A stretch of 64,000 nucleotides of DNA from Bacillota bacterium (GTDB lineage Bacteria; Bacillota; Clostridia; Oscillospirales; Ruminococcaceae), in the NCBI GenBank assembly GCA_023412215.1, contig JAEYNX010000029.1, positions 1 to 64,000 of the forward strand, given 5' to 3'. The notes under the pieces were generated by a model. That model was given only the letters and a program-made list of their open reading frames with translations. It did not search any database and was not told the DNA's origin. The stretch's first letter is position 1. Every line of letters starts with the position of its first letter. The translations under genes were made by a program, and so were the position numbers. Positions 12,280 to 19,505 of the stretch are shown here, piece after piece.

Positions 12280-12483
12280 TTAAAAAAAGGCGGAAGGGTT
12301 TTCGCCCAGCTGCTGAACAAACTGCTGCATCTCGCTTTTGGAGGAAACGGTCTTGGTGTGGTCGATAATCCTTTGCTGCTCCTGCTTGCTCAGCGAGGCG
12401 AAATGGTTCATGGCCTCTGTGTTCTGCGCAAGCGCCATCCCAAGGCCGAGCGGAAGGCTACGTTTATCTTCTTCATTCATCAT
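12280..12483 (-). CDS. Conserved small clostridial protein, 67 aa
   Basis: Start chosen at the first of two adjacent ATGs because AAAGGA is nine bases upstream; longer in-frame starts exist but lack a ribosome site. The protein begins MMNEEDKRSLPLGLGMALAQ and continues with a helical segment HFASLSKQEQQRIIDHTKTV. This short pattern (SLPxGxGMALAxNxxAMxxFxxLxxxxQxxII) recurs in many Clostridia as an uncharacterised conserved protein. No membrane helix. It probably heads a small operon with the 52-aa gene. Confidence 0.7.
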   Translation of the reverse strand: MMNEEDKRSLPLGLGMALAQNTEAMNHFASLSKQEQQRIIDHTKTVSSKSEMQQFVQQLGENPSAFF

Positions 12484-12707
12484 TTTAATCCATCCTTTCA
12501 TCACGATACCGCTGTTTGGTTCTACCATTTTAAAACCTGATAGACATAACATAGTTTGCCCGATTTTCTTCGGTATACGTACACTCATACATAGCAATGT
12601 GTAGCGAATACGGCTAGAATTACCGAAGATATACGGCTGTAAATCGATATCATGCGGCAGATACTAATTCGGTACAACAACCTGTCAGTTGAAGGGGGGA
12701 AAAGACG

Positions 12708-13124
12708 ATGAAGACATTTTTTAAAGAACTGTACCTGTTTGGCTTCGGCGCGGTGGCCTACGCATTGATAGAGGTGTTGTTCCGGGGGTATACACACTGG
12801 ACAATGCTTATTGTCGGCGGCGTATGCTTTATCCTCATCGGAGCCATCAACGAGATATTCTCCTACGAGTTTGCGCTTGTGAGCCAGATGTTTCTTTCCG
12901 CGGTGATCGTCACAACCATCGAGTTTGTTTCCGGCACCGTGATAAACGAGTGGTTCGGTTTGGGGGTATGGAACTACAGCGATATGCCCTATAACGTAAA
13001 CGGGCAGATCTGTCTGGTGTTCTTCTGCGCGTGGTTTTTCCTTTCGCTTATCGCCATCGTGCTCGACGATTTTTTGCGCTACAAGCTGTTTGGGGAAGAA
13101 CGGCCGCACTACAAGGTACTGTGA
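12708..13124 (+). CDS. Membrane protein of the putative CmpB-type ABC transporter permease family
   Basis: A 138-residue integral membrane protein with about four helices (residues 8-25, 33-50, 60-78, 101-122). The central GTVINEWFGLGVWNYSDMPYNVNGQICL segment, with its Trp-Asn-Tyr and Gly-Gln-Ile motif, is the hallmark of the family annotated as putative ABC-transporter type IV (CmpB). No ATPase or binding protein is adjacent, so a transport role is only nominal. GAAGGGGGG precedes the ATG. It ends at a very stable terminator shared with the convergent ECF-type gene. Confidence 0.8.
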   Translation: MKTFFKELYLFGFGAVAYALIEVLFRGYTHWTMLIVGGVCFILIGAINEIFSYEFALVSQMFLSAVIVTTIEFVSGTVINEWFGLGVWNYSDMPYNVNGQICLVFFCAWFFLSLIAIVLDDFLRYKLFGEERPHYKVL

Positions 13125-13176
13125 AAAAAGCCGCCCCGCGCGGGTGTTCAAACCTGCGCGCGGGCGGCTTAAAATT
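13124..13176. terminator. Bidirectional terminator, GC-rich
   Basis: Stem AAGCCGCCC...CGCGCGGG against CCTGCGCGCGGGCGGCTT, flanked by six A on the left and AAAATTTT on the right, so it can terminate both the membrane-protein gene (plus) and the ECF-component gene (minus). Confidence 0.85.
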
Positions 13177-13186
13177 TTCCTGAAGC

Positions 13187-13780
13187 TTATGCGGGCTTCT
13201 TAACCTTTGCCGTAAACAGCTCGGATACATAGTGGCTGCGGCCCAGCGCCTTCCACAGCAGCACCGAGATGTAAAAATCCACCGTGCTGTGCACAAAGGT
13301 GCCCACGCCCACCAAAAGCAGTACCGTAACCGCAAAGCCTTTGGTGTAGTTCGACTCAGGCAGAAGGTTACCGAAGTAGAAGTACATTACAACGACAATC
13401 TCACCGAGCGCGTGAATAAGCGCGATAACGCAGTTAAAGGCGATATTTGAGCCGACGCTTGCCAATGTATACGGGTGCTTTTTAAGCCACAGCGCGCCGA
13501 TCACGACAAATATCACTTGACTGAGTGCACGCAGCACCACCACGAGGGGGAACCCGCCTAAAAAGAAGCCCAGCGTGGTCCCGAGCGACACCGAAATGGC
13601 TACGGTGGGGGAGATAAACATCGCCACCATAATGGCTACATGGCTCGCCAGTGTAAACGACATGGGCTCTAAAATGATCTTTAACGGAGAGAACATGGGG
13701 ATTACAATACCGATGGCGCAGAGCAGTGCCGCAACCACCATCCGGTACACGCGCATATGGTTGTTCATAACTTCATCCAT
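13187..13780 (-). CDS. ECF transporter substrate-binding (S) component, NiaX-like
   Basis: A hydrophobic protein with about six membrane helices. The segment PLKIILEPMSFTLASHVAIM followed by FISPTVAISVSLGTTLGFFLGGFP is characteristic of clostridial ECF S components of the niacin-transporter (NiaX-like) group, which capture a vitamin and dock on a shared EcfAT energising module. No ecfA or ecfT is in the window, as expected for group II ECF systems. Start uncertain: ATG at 13780 (MDEVMNNHMRVYR) is used here, ATG at 13765 is also possible, and a longer TTG form from 13876 would add an unusual basic 32-residue head. The inverted repeat CTTATCA-N10-TGATAAG, forward 13807-13840, lies in the probable leader. 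Confidence 0.7.
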   Translation of the reverse strand: MDEVMNNHMRVYRMVVAALLCAIGIVIPMFSPLKIILEPMSFTLASHVAIMVAMFISPTVAISVSLGTTLGFFLGGFPLVVVLRALSQVIFVVIGALWLKKHPYTLASVGSNIAFNCVIALIHALGEIVVVMYFYFGNLLPESNYTKGFAVTVLLLVGVGTFVHSTVDFYISVLLWKALGRSHYVSELFTAKVKKPA

Positions 13781-14081
13781 TCCGCCGCTGTGCGCCGGCC
13801 TGAAATAGTGGTAAAGCTTATCACGCACAGGTTTGATAAGACACGCCGCCACCCGAAACGGTAAATCTGCAGGCAATACCTAGCAGCATATCTGCCATAA
13901 TCCGTCAGGCTTTAATTATTAGGATTATTTTATCACGTTACCTTGTGAAGCGCAAGATACGATATAAGCGCAGACGTCCCCGCCAAAGATATATGAACGG
14001 CTTAAAAACGAGGCACTATTATTGTTGGCAGGCATGTACCGCATTATCAGTGCATATGCTGATGGTGGAGGTGACTGCAAA

Positions 14082-14774
14082 GTGGTTAAGCGCACAGTAG
14101 TGGTAGAAAAGGTTGTTCTGGAAAGCGAGCTGAGCTATAAAGGCATAGCGGTATTGCATTATAAAATAGAATACCCGCAGTTTTCCGGCATCTATTTTCA
14201 GCGGATGCTCAGTGAGCTGAACATGCTTTATAAAGCCCGCGCCCTGACTTACCAGCAGGCCTGCATGCAGCAGCTGTTTTACGACGCGTCGGCGCAGTAT
14301 GACGAGGCGCAGGCCAACGACTACCCCTTTCATATGTTTGAGGCGTATGTCACCTTTGAGGTAACCTATAACACCGATTGTACCTTAAGCCTGTATTTTG
14401 ACCGTTACGAGTTTCGCGGCGGGGCCCACGGCGGAACCACCCGTTACTCCGACACATGGAACCTGCAGCGCGAATGCTGTATGCTGCTGTGTGATTTTTT
14501 TGCCTCCTCAGCGAATTACAAATCCTACAGCATTCAAACCATCAACAATCAGATTGCCGCGCAGATAAAAAATGAAAGCGGCAGCTATTTTGATGATTAC
14601 GAAAAGCTGGTTGCGCGCTATTTTAACCCGCGCAGCTTTTACCTCACCATGGACGGGGTGGTCATCTATTATCAGCAGTACGAAATCGCCCCTTACGCCT
14701 CCGGCATCCCCGTGTTTACGCTGCCCTATGAAAACGGGTGCGTGATAAGGCCGCGCTGCTGGCAGTTCGGTTAG
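14082..14774 (+). CDS. DUF4163/DUF3298 (RsiV/PdaC-like) domain protein
   Basis: GTG at 14082 is chosen since GGAGGT lies nine bases upstream; the frame is open further back but without ribosome sites. The 230 residues follow the DUF4163 then DUF3298 order seen in the extracellular parts of RsiV and PdaC: a beta-rich N-terminal half (ELSYKGIAVLHYKIEYPQFSG), the central YEFRGGAHGGTTRYSDTWNL motif (the GGAHG turn is diagnostic), and the C-terminal DGVVIYYQQYEIAPYASGIP motif typical of DUF3298. Unlike RsiV and PdaC there is no signal peptide or membrane helix, so this copy looks cytoplasmic or its secretion signal has been lost. In RsiV this region binds lysozyme; here a ligand is unknown. Confidence 0.75.
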   Translation: MVKRTVVVEKVVLESELSYKGIAVLHYKIEYPQFSGIYFQRMLSELNMLYKARALTYQQACMQQLFYDASAQYDEAQANDYPFHMFEAYVTFEVTYNTDCTLSLYFDRYEFRGGAHGGTTRYSDTWNLQRECCMLLCDFFASSANYKSYSIQTINNQIAAQIKNESGSYFDDYEKLVARYFNPRSFYLTMDGVVIYYQQYEIAPYASGIPVFTLPYENGCVIRPRCWQFG

Positions 14775-14880
14775 GCTTTTCTGCAAAGTAAGAGTCCGGA
14801 CTCAGTAGCCACAGGTAGCAATATGCGCTTTGGTGTGTTACAATGTACATAAATTGAAGCTTCGTAAGGAGATTTACCCT

Positions 14881-15465
14881 ATGAGCAAGGCGGTTTGGAA
14901 GCCCGGAACCCTGCTTTCCCCCGTGCCCCCCGTGATGGTTTCGTGCGGCACCCTGCAATCCCCCAATATCCTTACCATCGGCTGGACGGGCATCGTCAAC
15001 TCCGACCCGGCCATGACCTATATCTCGGTGCGCCCCACGCGTTACTCCTACGGGCTCATTAAGGCTTCCGGCGAGTTTGCCATCAACCTCACCACCGCGA
15101 AGCTTGTGCGCGCTGCGGATTACTGCGGTGTGAAAAGCGGCTCGAATACCGATAAATTCAAAGAGATGAAGCTCACCCCCGTTCCCGCAGCAATGCTTTC
15201 AGTGCCGATTATCGGCGAGAGCCCCGTTAGCCTGGAGTGCAGGGTGGTGGAGGTAAAGGAGCTTGGCAGCCACCACATGTTCTTGGCGGAGATTCTGTGC
15301 GTGGATGTGGAGGAGCAGTATATCGACGAGCAAGGTAAGCTGCTGCTCTACAAATGCGGGCTTGCCGCCTACGCGCACGGCTCGTATTACGAGCTTGGCA
15401 AGCGGCTCGGCACATTTGGCTATTCGGTTCGCAAAAAGCCGCCCGCGGGCAAGGCAAAAAAATAA
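14881..15465 (+). CDS. Flavin reductase-like (flavoredoxin) FMN-binding protein
   Basis: Member of the flavin-reductase-like split-barrel family, 194 residues. The N-terminal SPVPPVMVSCGTLQSPNILTIGW and DPAMTYISVRPTRYSY segments form the FMN phosphate and isoalloxazine site of flavoredoxins; KASGEFAINL and GESPVSLECRV are also conserved. AAGGAG lies eight bases before the ATG. Such proteins move electrons or reduce free flavin in anaerobes. Monocistronic by spacing (106 bases after the preceding gene, 147 before the next), with no redox partner adjacent. Confidence 0.85.
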   Translation: MSKAVWKPGTLLSPVPPVMVSCGTLQSPNILTIGWTGIVNSDPAMTYISVRPTRYSYGLIKASGEFAINLTTAKLVRAADYCGVKSGSNTDKFKEMKLTPVPAAMLSVPIIGESPVSLECRVVEVKELGSHHMFLAEILCVDVEEQYIDEQGKLLLYKCGLAAYAHGSYYELGKRLGTFGYSVRKKPPAGKAKK

Positions 15466-15552
15466 ATATCTTTTGGTTAAGTGGCAGGAATGTTTTATGC
15501 TCCTGCCGCTTTATCATCTGTTATCATATAAAATTTAAATAGAATGTTGATA

Positions 15553-15594
15553 TTGACTTTAACAATATTAAATGTTATATTTAATATTGTTAAA
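15553..15594 (+). promoter_or_regulatory. Promoter inside a perfect 37-bp inverted repeat (probable operator)
   Basis: TTGACT (15553-15558), 17-base spacer, TATATT (15576-15581). A perfect 16-bp inverted repeat, TTTAACAATATTAAAT-GTTAT-ATTTAATATTGTTAAA (15558-15594), covers the end of the -35 box, the whole spacer, the -10 box and the start region. A dimeric repressor bound here would block polymerase completely. The downstream DUF2089 helix-turn-helix protein is the obvious candidate. Confidence 0.75.
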
Positions 15595-15612
15595 GAAACG
15601 GAGGGTTTGCCG

Positions 15613-15906
15613 ATGGAGTTTATGCCGGATTGGATTGCAAACCTCGACGACGAGGATGTGGGTTTTATGAAGAAGTTTATTCTCGCTTCCGGCTCCCTCA
15701 AGGAGGTTGCCGCCGTCTATGGGGTAACCTATCCCACCGTGCGGCTGCGGCTGGACCGGCTGATACAGAAGATACAGATCGGCGAGGATACGCAAAGCGA
15801 CCCCTATATAGCGCTTATCAAACGGCTGGCCGTCAACGAAAAGCTGGACTTTGACACGGCCAAGGTCTTAATCGCCGCCTACAAAAAGAACAGGGAGAAG
15901 GAGTAA
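15613..15906 (+). CDS. DUF2089-family HTH protein, probable autoregulator
   Basis: A 97-residue protein of the DUF2089 family. The core is a helix-turn-helix: FILASGSLKEVAAVYGVTYPTVRLRLDRLI (residues about 22-51), typical of DNA-binding regulators. The N-terminal zinc ribbon found in longer DUF2089 proteins is missing here. The C-terminal half is helical (LDFDTAKVLIAAYKKNREKE) and likely dimerises. GGAGGG precedes the ATG by seven bases. Its promoter sits within a perfect palindrome, strongly suggesting negative autoregulation. The membrane-protein gene four bases downstream is almost certainly cotranscribed and may be the functional target. Confidence 0.8.
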   Translation: MEFMPDWIANLDDEDVGFMKKFILASGSLKEVAAVYGVTYPTVRLRLDRLIQKIQIGEDTQSDPYIALIKRLAVNEKLDFDTAKVLIAAYKKNREKE

Positions 15907-15910
15907 CAGG

Positions 15911-16270
15911 TTGCTTTACTTAATGAATATCATCATTCTTGCAGTTGTCTTTATCGGTATGATCGTCTTGCAGGTTTTTCTTTCAATGGCTAAGAACAAG
16001 TGGCTGGGGCTGATACTGCCGGGCATTACCTTGCTGCTTTCGCTGATTGTGGTAGTCGGGCTTACCAGCTATACCGCCGTTAACAGCGCGTCCTCTTGGA
16101 TATCTATTGGCGAAACGACCTTTTGGCAGGCAGCCGTGCAGGCGGTTGTCACCTTCCTGCTGTATAACATCCCAACCGCCGTTCTGCTTGTAATCTATGC
16201 CGCAGGCCGCGAAGGGGTAAAGCGCAAGAAAAATAAAGAGCTCGAGCGCATGAACATTCAAGACCTGTGA
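15911..16270 (+). CDS. Membrane protein in DUF2089 operon, 119 aa
   Basis: Unassigned integral membrane protein with three helices (about residues 5-24, 31-51, 75-96) and a strongly basic C-terminal tail (REGVKRKKNKELERM). TTG at 15911 is placed seven bases after the AAGGAG that overlaps the DUF2089 stop codon; ATG at 15923 is an alternative. Small membrane proteins of this type are frequent companions of DUF2089 regulators in Firmicutes. No transporter or enzyme motif is visible. Confidence 0.65.
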   Translation: MLYLMNIIILAVVFIGMIVLQVFLSMAKNKWLGLILPGITLLLSLIVVVGLTSYTAVNSASSWISIGETTFWQAAVQAVVTFLLYNIPTAVLLVIYAAGREGVKRKKNKELERMNIQDL

Positions 16271-16340
16271 ATAATACTAATTCTTCTTTAACGCTTTGCG
16301 TTGTTGCAGAATGAGTATAAAACGGAGCTGCAATGAAAAA

Positions 16341-16368
16341 TGGAACGGGACCGATCGGTTCCGTTCCG
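16341..16368 (-). terminator. Terminator of flippase-GNAT-racemase operon
   Basis: 26-bp near-perfect palindrome GGAACGG-ACC-GATC-GGT-CCGTTCC (one mismatch per arm), followed on the minus strand by ATTTTTC; 24 bases beyond the racemase stop. Confidence 0.8.
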
Positions 16369-16391
16369 TTTCTATATATACAAAAATGCTT

Positions 16392-17081
16392 TTATTTCAC
16401 CGCGAACTCGGCGGCCTTCTGCGCGTGGATAAGCGCGGTATCAAACAACGGCACTGCAGTATCGGCCTGCGACACCAGCAGCCCTATTTCGGTGCAGCCC
16501 AGAATCACGCCCTGCGCGCCCTCTTTGGCGAGTTCATTTATGATAGCAAGGAATCTTTCCTTCGCGGCAGCCGAGGCCACGCCGAGGCAAAGCTCATGGT
16601 AGATGGTACGGTTGATAAAAGCGCGATCCTCTTCCTTGGGGATAAGCACCTCAACGCCTTTTTCAATTAGCTTGGATTTATAGAATTCCTGCTCCATCGT
16701 ATAGGCTGTCCCCAGCAGGGCGACTCGATGAACGCTGTTTTTAAGCAACTCATCGGCGGTCACCTCGGCGATGTGCAGCAGCGGGACGGCAATATCCCGC
16801 TGAATGCTGTCGGCAACCTTATGCATGGTGTTGGTGCAGATGACAATAAAGTCCGCGCCCGCGTTCTGCAGGCGAACCGCTGCGTCGCTTAATATCCGCG
16901 CGCTTTTTTCCCAGTCTCCGGAGGACTGGCAGCGCTCGATCTCGTCAAAATCCACACTGTAGAGAAGGCATTTGGCAGAATGTAATCCGCCCAGCAGCTC
17001 CTTGACGGTGGTGTTGATGATTTTGTAATAGGTGACGGTGCTCTCCCAGCTCATACCGCCAATTAAGCCGATGGTTTTCAT
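16392..17081 (-). CDS. Aspartate/glutamate racemase family protein
   Basis: Cofactor-independent amino-acid racemase of the Asp/Glu/hydantoin racemase superfamily, 229 residues. The two catalytic cysteines are visible: Cys82 in FIVICTNTMHK and Cys196 in GVILGCTEIGLL, and the N-terminal GLIGGMSWESTVTYY is the substrate-binding loop of aspartate racemases. D-aspartate or D-glutamate would feed cell-wall synthesis. The ATG overlaps the stop of the upstream GNAT-fusion gene by four bases, so translation is coupled; the third gene upstream is a polysaccharide flippase, so the operon may relate to envelope polymer export. Confidence 0.85.
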   Translation of the reverse strand: MKTIGLIGGMSWESTVTYYKIINTTVKELLGGLHSAKCLLYSVDFDEIERCQSSGDWEKSARILSDAAVRLQNAGADFIVICTNTMHKVADSIQRDIAVPLLHIAEVTADELLKNSVHRVALLGTAYTMEQEFYKSKLIEKGVEVLIPKEEDRAFINRTIYHELCLGVASAAAKERFLAIINELAKEGAQGVILGCTEIGLLVSQADTAVPLFDTALIHAQKAAEFAVK

Positions 17082-17932
17082 GTCTTCCTCCGATTGCTAT
17101 CCAATTCTGTCTTTATCTCTTCCACGGTGGAAGAGCCGCAGGAGCAGTCTCCGTTTAGCCACTGCCACCGCTCGTGAAGCCGAAGCCTGCCGTCGGGCAG
17201 CAGCTCGGGTACGCTGTAACATTTCCCCATGCGGGCATCGCCCTGACGGTTTACGTGCTGGTAGGTAAACGACAGATTGCCATATGTATCTATACTGCCT
17301 ACCAAGAACCCTTTGACGATTTCGCCGCCGGAATAATCCGCCCACAGCAGGTTGTCTTCTTGGCGATAACAAAAGACAGTAGCCTGTGATACCTCCCCGT
17401 TTTCGCTGTTCTCAATCGCCGTGAACCGCTTGCCGTCATAGCTTATGCCCGCTGCCGCGGCTTCGCGGGGCAGGTAAGGCAGCAGCTTGTGCATCACAGG
17501 GTAGCATAATACCCGGTTGTTCGCCGCTTTAATTTGATGGTAAGAGGCAGGCAGGTAACCGCGTTTTATGTAGAACGCCTGTGCGGGCAGGGATGCGTCC
17601 AGTATGGCGGCGGAGTGACTTTGCGCAATCCGTTCTTCCAAGAAGTCCATCAGCAGTGAGCCGTATCCTTTACCCTGAAAGGCGGGCAGTACAAACACGC
17701 GGCTGATATGTTTTGCTTCCACGCTGCCGGTGGCTACTATATCTTGGTCCTCCCGCAGCAGGTACACGGCACCCTTTTGCAGGTCGGCAAAAATACGCCC
17801 CTCGCTGTGGTGGTTTAAAAAGAAGTCTGCCACCTCCGCCGGGTAGTAGTTGGGGTAAACCGCCTTGATGGTAGAGGTAACGATGGCAGCAACCGTTTGA
17901 AGGTCGTTTACAGTAGCCTTAAAAATGTTCAT
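17078..17932 (-). CDS. GNAT acetyltransferase fused to small N-acetylglutamate-synthase-annotated beta domain
   Basis: A two-domain protein of 284 residues. Residues 1-160 form a GNAT acetyltransferase: the acetyl-CoA loop is in RVFVLPAFQGKGYGSLLMDF and the C-terminal strand in AILDASLPAQAFYIKRGYLP. Residues about 168-275 match a small beta-rich family commonly annotated as N-acetylglutamate synthase (YDGKRFTAIENSENGEVSQA, GGEIVKGFLVGSID, LRLHERWQWLNGDCSCG), normally found as a stand-alone ~110-residue protein; that annotation is weakly supported, so I do not infer arginine synthesis. The fusion seems real because no stop or ribosome site intervenes. It overlaps both operon neighbours by four bases. 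Confidence 0.75.
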   Translation of the reverse strand: MNIFKATVNDLQTVAAIVTSTIKAVYPNYYPAEVADFFLNHHSEGRIFADLQKGAVYLLREDQDIVATGSVEAKHISRVFVLPAFQGKGYGSLLMDFLEERIAQSHSAAILDASLPAQAFYIKRGYLPASYHQIKAANNRVLCYPVMHKLLPYLPREAAAAGISYDGKRFTAIENSENGEVSQATVFCYRQEDNLLWADYSGGEIVKGFLVGSIDTYGNLSFTYQHVNRQGDARMGKCYSVPELLPDGRLRLHERWQWLNGDCSCGSSTVEEIKTELDSNRRKT

Positions 17933-19332
17933 GCGGGCCTCCGCCTTTGCTCAAACAGCTTAAACAGCGCGGTAAACAATGTCTTGGCGTTGATCAAAAT
18001 CATAACGGCTGTAAGCCCTATCTCAAAGAATACCCATGTCGATGGCTGCCAGATCATGATAATCGCCTGCGCCAGCAGCACAATCAGGTTTGCACATAAC
18101 CGAATCCAGCGCACATTCACCTGGATGTAGCGCCGTGAATGGAATGCCCTGAATAAAAAGACGATAAAATAGCTGAAGAAGGTGGCAAACGCCGCGCCGT
18201 TCGCTTTATAGATCGGTATGAGGATAAAGTTCAAGATCACGTTTATCGCCGCACCACAGAAGGTTGTAATCATGGTCATGGTGTTGCGCTTTTCGGTCAT
18301 GTAGATGCTTGAAAAGAAGGTGGCGAAGCAGGAGAATACGATCGCGATAATCAAAAAGGGCACATACCTCCAGGAATCGAAGTACTCCTTGTCCACCAGT
18401 ATACGGGTGATGGGCTGAATGAGCAGAATAATGCCGGAACCGGCGACAAAGAGCAGCGACTGGTAGGCGTCAAACACCGTCGAGAAGAAACGCGTCCGCA
18501 CACGTTCGTCGGTTTCCGAGAACGCGGAGAGCTGCCACGCCTGCATGAAGATGGATGATATCACGGTTAAGAGGTTCGGAATCTTATAAGCGATGGTGTA
18601 CAAGCCGTTGACATCGGAGCCTAAAATAGCTGTAACGATATACCGGTCGGAAAGATTGGTCACCCAGAAGAAGACGGCGTTGGGGATCAGCGGCAACGAG
18701 TAAAAAAGCATGATCTTCCACAGGCTTTTGTCCAGACGCTTAATCCTAAAGTACCGCCACAGCCCCGCAATCCAGATGAGAAAAAGGGCGGAGATAAAAT
18801 CGGAGAGGATGGTGGCCAGCACATAGCCGACGATTCCCCACTTGAATACCACGAGCCCGAGAATCATAAACAGGATGACCATTACCGTGCTGAAGATACC
18901 GTCAAACGCATACAGCCGCACATACCCCTTCGCGCGGATGAACTGCGCGCAGATGCCCTTGAAGGAGGATGCAAGCACATACAGATAAACGAGATAGGTG
19001 TAATCTTTGGTAAAAGGGAAAAGATTCATCAGCGGGTAAAACGCCAGAAACACCGCAAAGCCGATCAAAACGGTGAGGATCGCGCTTGAGAACACGTCAG
19101 ACTTGCGCGCGGTTTTTTCCAACCCGAAGCGGATAACCGCCTCGCCGATGCATACCGCCGTGATAGGGATGATGAAATTGGCGGTATCGATCACCAGCCC
19201 GGCGGTGCTGTACTGGGCAGGCGCAAGGATACTTGTGTAGATGGGCATGAGCAGAAACACAAGTATCTTGGAGCTGAAGGCCCCAATCGCAAATATTAAC
19301 GTGTTGGAGAGCAGCTTTTTGTATTGATCCAT
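17929..19332 (-). CDS. Polysaccharide/lipid-oligosaccharide flippase (Wzx/MOP family)
   Basis: Integral membrane exporter of the multidrug/oligosaccharidyl-lipid/polysaccharide superfamily, about 467 residues with some 13-14 predicted helices. The N-terminal MDQYKKLLSNTLIFAIGAFS and MPIYTSILAPAQYSTAGLV segments are typical of Wzx-type flippases, with a second characteristic motif at AWQLSAFSETDERVRTRFFS. It would translocate a lipid-linked oligosaccharide across the membrane. ATG at 19332 is preferred to the TTG at 19338. No glycosyltransferases are adjacent, so the substrate is unknown. First gene of a three-gene coupled operon; a TATAAT (forward 19399-19404) preceded by TGC is a plausible extended -10 promoter. 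Confidence 0.85.
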   Translation of the reverse strand: MDQYKKLLSNTLIFAIGAFSSKILVFLLMPIYTSILAPAQYSTAGLVIDTANFIIPITAVCIGEAVIRFGLEKTARKSDVFSSAILTVLIGFAVFLAFYPLMNLFPFTKDYTYLVYLYVLASSFKGICAQFIRAKGYVRLYAFDGIFSTVMVILFMILGLVVFKWGIVGYVLATILSDFISALFLIWIAGLWRYFRIKRLDKSLWKIMLFYSLPLIPNAVFFWVTNLSDRYIVTAILGSDVNGLYTIAYKIPNLLTVISSIFMQAWQLSAFSETDERVRTRFFSTVFDAYQSLLFVAGSGIILLIQPITRILVDKEYFDSWRYVPFLIIAIVFSCFATFFSSIYMTEKRNTMTMITTFCGAAINVILNFILIPIYKANGAAFATFFSYFIVFLFRAFHSRRYIQVNVRWIRLCANLIVLLAQAIIMIWQPSTWVFFEIGLTAVMILINAKTLFTALFKLFEQRRRPA

Positions 19333-19505
19333 CGTCAATTTCCCTACGCAGTATTTTGTTTGTCCACACGCGGCTGCGTGCAGATATTCTATTATGCGAT
19401 TATAGCATGTTACGCCGTCTGAATAAACAGAAAATATGTAAATATCACCCGTAATTACGCCTTTTTAGGGCTATTACGCTCATATTGCGACTCACAGCAA
19501 GCCGC

